Positions 6,856 to 9,561 of a stretch of DNA of 9,561 bases are shown here, in pieces. The DNA comes from Nitrososphaerales archaeon TH5893. Its GTDB lineage: Archaea; Thermoproteota; Nitrososphaeria; Nitrososphaerales; Nitrososphaeraceae. Numbering within the stretch: position 1 is the stretch's first letter; each line of letters begins with the position of its first letter. A program made the translations under genes and the position numbers. Location: positions 1 through 9,561 of the forward strand of contig JAATVT010000090.1 in the NCBI GenBank assembly GCA_014523685.1. Direction: 5' to 3'. The notes beneath the pieces were generated by a model. That model had not been told where the DNA came from and searched no databases. It saw nothing but the letters and a program-made list of their open reading frames with translations.

Positions 6856-7284
6856 TTACATTCTTCGAAAATTTGTTCGACTCTTGTTTCCAAAATTAGT
6901 CATGTGTAGTCTTGATTTCGGGTTAAGGTACGCGCTTGACAGATATTTTCTGATGTCAGAGGAACAATTTGAGGATTGATCGTGTTGTCCCAAAAATCTG
7001 GCAAACATGTCTGTAGGGGGTCTCAAATCGTCAACTCCAGGGATGGTAGAACCATACTGTTCATCTTGATTATTTGAAAATCTAAACGGATCAGGTAAAG
7101 AACAGGACGGTTCTTCCCGTTCCATAGATAACTCGCAGTAAAGGCTATTTGGATCACAAGATGCGAAAAGGCCGCTTCCTTTCTTATTCCACCTTAATAA
7201 ATTCGAGTTAGGATCAAATAACTGCGTCCACTCTTCGTTGTGTTCAACAAATGACCTTGGGACTCTCTGAGATAAATTATACAT
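6856..7284 (-). CDS. Hypothetical protein, 142 residues
   Basis: I do not recognise this protein and am unsure it is expressed. ATG at 7284-7282 opens 142 codons to a TAA at 6856, only 36 bp before the solute-binding protein start on the same strand, so it could lead that operon. The product is hydrophilic and probably largely disordered: rich in Ser, Asn, Asp, Pro and Arg, poor in Ala, Val and Ile. It has no signal peptide or membrane segment. Four cysteines (43, 50, 61, 107) form no standard zinc motif. DPNS occurs twice (residues 24-27 and 44-47). The C-terminus is basic. For it: length, mixed codon use that looks coding, position, and a TATA-like TAATATTAATTAG (7320-7308) close upstream. 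Against it: odd composition, no clear ribosome site, and no family I can name. Confidence 0.45.
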   Translation of the reverse strand: MYNLSQRVPRSFVEHNEEWTQLFDPNSNLLRWNKKGSGLFASCDPNSLYCELSMEREEPSCSLPDPFRFSNNQDEQYGSTIPGVDDLRPPTDMFARFLGQHDQSSNCSSDIRKYLSSAYLNPKSRLHMTNFGNKSRTNFRRM

Positions 7285-7414
7285 TAAATATGATACTGAC
7301 TTATCCTCTAATTAATATTATGACTCGCAATGCCGACTTTTAGATTTGAATCATTTCGCGGAAGGGTAAATCCTTTATTGCCCTGAACATGTCCAAGATG
7401 TCAAAATCATTGAT

Positions 7415-7446
7415 AATATTTATATAATAGAATAAAATATTTATAT
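7415..7446 (+). promoter_or_regulatory. Tandem identical TATA boxes upstream of tfb
   Basis: The 11-base string AATATTTATAT occurs at 7415-7425 and again at 7436-7446, exactly 21 bp apart. Both match archaeal TATA boxes. The downstream copy lies 26-36 nt before the ATG at 7472, the spacing of a leaderless or nearly leaderless transcript. The upstream copy would start transcription near 7447-7450, giving a leader of about 22-25 nt that contains CTCGGGG (7461-7467). Confidence 0.65.
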
Positions 7447-7471
7447 GAGATTAAACTAAACTCGGGGTTTT

Positions 7472-8398
7472 ATGGTGGTAGAATTGGTTAAAGATGTCTC
7501 TATGTTCGGTGATAGATGTCCTCGTTGCGGTAAGGGGCCCATGGTTACAGATAACTCTAGCGGGGAAATGTTTTGTGGAAATTGCGGATTCGTTGTAAAT
7601 GAGAGGATAGAAGAAACAGGACCTGAATGGCGCGCCTTTTCAAAAGAGGAGCATGAAGATAGAAGTAGAGCAGGTATACCAACTTCTTTGGCGATGCATG
7701 ATATGGGGCTGGCAACTATTATTGGACCTATTGACAAGGATGCTTCAGGAAAACCTCTTTCGGCTTCAATGAAAAGTACAATAGAAAGGCTAAGAACATG
7801 GGATAGCAGAAGCCAAGTTCATGAGCCAGTTGACAGAAATTTTAGGCAGGCATTTAGTGAACTGGACAGACTTAAGGACAAACTTGCCGTAGGCGACGCA
7901 GTTATAGAAAAGGCCGCATATGTATATAGGAAAGCATTGGAAAAGGGACTTGTTAGGGGTCGGTCTATATCAGCGCTAGTCGCAGCAGCCCTTTACGCCG
8001 CGTGTAGAGATACGGAAACCCCTAGAACTCTAAAGGATATTGCAAATGCTAGTAATATCAAGAAAAAGGATGTCGCCAGATGTTACAGACTATTGATAAG
8101 GGAACTCGATTTGAAGATGCCTGTCGTTGATCCCGTGAAATGTGTTGCTAGGATTGCTAGTAAGGCGGGCCTATCTGAAAAGACCAAACGAAAAGCACTT
8201 GAAATATTGAAAAAGGCTGAGGAAGGTAAGATCTCTGCTGGAAAAGACCCTATGGGGTTGGCTGCAGCGGCTCTTTATGTGGCCTGCGTTATGAATGGGG
8301 AGAATAAAACACAAAAGGACGTAGCTGAGGCTGCAGGAGTCACGGAGGTCACCATCAGAAACAGATACAAGGGTCTTAAGTTGCATCTCAGATTATGA
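7472..8398 (+). CDS. tfb: Transcription initiation factor B (TFB/TFIIB)
   Basis: Archaeal general transcription factor that binds the TBP-TATA complex and the BRE and recruits RNA polymerase; 308 residues, full length for the family. An N-terminal zinc ribbon has Cys16-x2-Cys19 and Cys35-x2-Cys38. The B-reader/linker region follows at about 50-72 (GPEWRAFSKEEHEDRSRAG). Two cyclin-like repeats fill about 122-213 and 218-305. Helices such as SISALVAAALYAACRD (165-180) and the matching PMGLAAAALYVACV (260-273) mark the repeats. The DNA-recognition helix of repeat 2 is near VTEVTIRNRYKGL (290-302). The ATG at 7472 is preferred because the downstream TATA box is correctly spaced; Met11 is a less likely alternative. 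It is transcribed alone and converges with aIF1. Many Nitrososphaerota carry several TFB paralogues, so this may not be the only one. The duplicated TATA box suggests that its own level is controlled. Confidence 0.97.
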   Translation: MVVELVKDVSMFGDRCPRCGKGPMVTDNSSGEMFCGNCGFVVNERIEETGPEWRAFSKEEHEDRSRAGIPTSLAMHDMGLATIIGPIDKDASGKPLSASMKSTIERLRTWDSRSQVHEPVDRNFRQAFSELDRLKDKLAVGDAVIEKAAYVYRKALEKGLVRGRSISALVAAALYAACRDTETPRTLKDIANASNIKKKDVARCYRLLIRELDLKMPVVDPVKCVARIASKAGLSEKTKRKALEILKKAEEGKISAGKDPMGLAAAALYVACVMNGENKTQKDVAEAAGVTEVTIRNRYKGLKLHLRL

Positions 8399-8400
8399 TC

Positions 8401-8406
8401 TTTTTT
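8401..8406 (+). terminator. T-run terminator of tfb
   Basis: Six consecutive T begin 2 nt after the tfb stop (8396-8398). T-runs directly after a stop codon are the usual archaeal termination signal. More T-rich sequence follows to about 8424. Confidence 0.55.
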
Positions 8407-8493
8407 GGTCCTCTAATTCTTTTATGGTTCAGACTCGAATCTTTGGCTCAGACCCCACTTTTCTCAGACCAGGGGTTCAAAGGATTTACGATT

Positions 8494-8526
8494 AATCAAT
8501 TGGTTCTTCAACGAGTTTAATTGATT
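8494..8526. repeat. Inverted repeat, 8-bp perfect arms
   Basis: AATCAATT at 8494-8501 pairs perfectly with AATTGATT at 8519-8526 around a 17-nt loop. It lies in the 257-bp gap between the converging tfb and aIF1 genes. It may help end transcription from either side, or be a binding site. The arms are AT-rich, so the RNA hairpin would be weak. Confidence 0.5.
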
Positions 8527-8545
8527 CGTTAATTTTGTACTTTCC

Positions 8546-8570
8546 CCACGCTGGTGTTAAAGTAGCGTGG
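8546..8570. repeat. Inverted repeat, 7-bp GC-rich arms
   Basis: CCACGCT at 8546-8552 pairs perfectly with AGCGTGG at 8564-8570 around an 11-nt loop. With five G:C pairs of seven it is the most stable simple hairpin I see in the intergenic sequence, and it reads as a hairpin from both strands. It could be a bidirectional transcript end or part of a small RNA. No T-run follows directly on the plus strand. Confidence 0.55.
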
Positions 8571-8617
8571 ATCCCTTTCGAAATATCGATACATAATAGG
8601 TCAATATTATTTCAATC

Positions 8618-8623
8618 AAAAAA
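8618..8623 (-). terminator. T-run terminator of the aIF1 gene
   Basis: On the minus strand this is TTTTTT, 33 nt after the aIF1 stop codon (8658-8656). It mirrors the T-run after tfb, as expected for two converging archaeal genes. Confidence 0.5.
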
Positions 8624-8655
8624 GACAACACCACTACATTCTTAGGTCATGAGCC

Positions 8656-8964
8656 TTACTGTACTTCAATAGCAGACTCTGTAAACCCTTTCTTAACTAG
8701 AAATCCTTTGACATCATCCCTATGATCCCCTTGTAACATTATAAATCCTCCTTTTGCTGTTCCGCCACATGCTAACTTGCTTTTCAGTTCCTTTACTATT
8801 GTGTGTACGTTACTTGATTTTGGATCAATACCTTCGATCAGAGTTGTAGTCTTGTGAAAACGCCTAGTTTCAAGGCGTACGACTATTCTAGTTTCTTCTT
8901 TCTCCAATTCTTCGCAGGCGCAAAGATCGTCAGGAAGACCGCATTTCTTGCAAATAACCGCCAT
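8656..8964 (-). CDS. sui1: Translation initiation factor aIF1 (SUI1 family)
   Basis: Archaeal homologue of eIF1, which binds the small ribosomal subunit near the P site and monitors start-codon choice; 102 residues, normal length. The N-terminus carries a probable metal site, Cys5-x2-Cys8 with Cys15-x-Cys17 (CKKCGLPDDLCAC), common in archaeal members. The SUI1 domain occupies about 25-100. Its hallmarks are a basic RRFHK turn then TTTLIEGID (34-47), LKSKLACGGTAKGGFIMLQG (60-79), and GDHRDDVKGFLVKKGF (79-94). The residue after RRF is His37 where Gly is common. The ATG at 8964 directly begins the zinc motif, so the start is secure. No ribosome site is visible. AATTTATT (8982-8975) is too close to the ATG to be its TATA box, while the weaker TTAATAGT (about 9001-8994) fits a leaderless transcript. 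It diverges from the UPF0148 gene. Confidence 0.95.
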   Translation of the reverse strand: MAVICKKCGLPDDLCACEELEKEETRIVVRLETRRFHKTTTLIEGIDPKSSNVHTIVKELKSKLACGGTAKGGFIMLQGDHRDDVKGFLVKKGFTESAIEVQ

Positions 8965-9183
8965 CTTTTGGCAGAATAAATTTTCCCAACCTTACTATTA
9001 AGCCTTCCCCGTTTTTGACAATCATTTACTAGAGATAATGAAAACTGTTGAAGATCCGGTCGGGAACAAACAATCTAAAAACAATAATTAACTGGTGGAT
9101 ACGCATTAATACTAGCTTGTGGCTAGGTTATTGAAATCTTCAGAACAGTACAGTGAATAACGCATAATAAAAGAACAGGAATC

Positions 9184-9190
9184 ATATAAA
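9184..9190 (+). promoter_or_regulatory. TATA box for the UPF0148 gene
   Basis: ATATAAA lies 28-34 nt before the ATG at 9218. That distance predicts a transcript starting within a few bases of the start codon, consistent with the absence of a clear ribosome site (only AGG directly before the ATG). Confidence 0.55.
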
Positions 9191-9217
9191 TGCCGAGTTT
9201 GTCATACCACAAATAGG

Positions 9218-9561
9218 ATGTCTGCAGAGGGAAGGGAAAGGGATTCCGCAAAACTAAAGGAAGCTGCATCATTGCTAACAAAAGGAGGGACACTAATCAA
9301 CGATCCTTGTGATTTGTGCAGTAGTGTTCAAGTAATGTATCGTGACAAGGTTATTTGTGTAAATTGCGGAAACGAAAAAAGTGTAGATAGTAAATCCAAC
9401 TCAGTACAGCAGAAAGGGCAGGAGAATCAACAGGTTAACATTCAAGAGAGAAATAAAGTTACGGAGGCTACCGATTCAAGACCCCCACACGAACTTTTTG
9501 AAAGATCCACAAAACAGAATATCAGTAATCATCGGAGCGACTTAGAACAGATAGCGCCTGC
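9218..9561 (+). CDS. UPF0148 / Sjogren's-scleroderma autoantigen 1 family protein, partial
   Basis: The frame is open from ATG 9218 to the window edge (114 complete codons), so the C-terminus is missing. Residues about 11-51 match the short conserved domain of this family: a helix AKLKEAASLLTKGGTLIND, then a zinc ribbon Cys31-x2-Cys34 and Cys47-x2-Cys50 with VICVNCG at the second knuckle. Residues after about 55 are Gln/Asn/Ser/Lys-rich and probably disordered. Archaeal genomes commonly carry such a protein. The human member (ZNRD2/SSSCA1) is a small zinc-ribbon protein whose role is only partly understood, so I assign no molecular function. It starts 253 bp from the divergent aIF1 gene, with a well-placed TATA box of its own. 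Confidence 0.85.
   Translation, partial: MSAEGRERDSAKLKEAASLLTKGGTLINDPCDLCSSVQVMYRDKVICVNCGNEKSVDSKSNSVQQKGQENQQVNIQERNKVTEATDSRPPHELFERSTKQNISNHRSDLEQIAP

Noticed and set aside
7456..7737. Minus-strand frame of 93 codons opposite the start of tfb
   Set aside because: It overlaps the zinc ribbon and promoter of a certain gene and has no family resemblance.
8430..8490. tRNA-like string GGGGTTCAAAGG between tfb and aIF1
   Set aside because: It recalls a T-arm, but there is no matching 3' half of the arm, no acceptor stem and no anticodon arm in the right place.

Overview
The window is archaeal. It carries a transcription factor B (TFB/TFIIB) gene, an aIF1/SUI1 translation initiation factor and the start of a UPF0148 (Sjogren's/scleroderma autoantigen 1-like) zinc-ribbon protein. 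Start codons sit behind archaeal TATA boxes, several of them compatible with leaderless or near-leaderless transcripts. The moderately AT-rich sequence, the JAMM protein type and this gene mix point to the Nitrososphaerota (Thaumarchaeota), perhaps a soil lineage such as Nitrososphaera or Nitrosocosmicus. The domain is firm; the lineage is inference.

Layout. Bases 1-119 hold the 5' end of an unrecognised minus-strand gene. A gene-poor stretch (120-506) leads to a plus-strand pair: a JAMM/MPN+ metalloprotease (507-923) and an unrecognised 109-residue protein (990-1319). Facing them is a minus-strand block, 7284 down to 1554: an unrecognised 142-residue ORF, a large secreted family-5-type solute-binding protein (SBP), then DppB- and DppC-type permeases joined by a 4-base stop/start overlap. 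This is the membrane and binding part of a peptide/nickel-type ABC importer. No ATPase gene (DppD/DppF type) lies next to it. Bases 7472-8398 carry TFB on the plus strand behind two identical TATA-like boxes 21 bp apart. TFB converges with aIF1 (8964-8656, minus), with T-runs and two perfect stem-loops between them. UPF0148 diverges from aIF1 at 9218 and runs off the window.

How the genes fit together. The SBP would capture an oligopeptide-like ligand outside the cell and pass it to the DppB/DppC channel, which must be powered by ATPases encoded elsewhere. The JAMM protein has a complete zinc-site motif and may cleave isopeptide bonds of ubiquitin-like (SAMP/Urm1-type) modifiers. TFB, aIF1 and UPF0148 are information-processing genes in their own transcription units.

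The most unusual things are the DppC protein, whose first extracytoplasmic loop is swollen to about 220 residues; the SBP, whose family-5 motifs appear in swapped order and which ends in a probable beta-sandwich domain; and the duplicated TATA box before TFB. I found no CRISPR array, insertion sequence, rRNA or convincing tRNA. I cannot claim a clearly new system.
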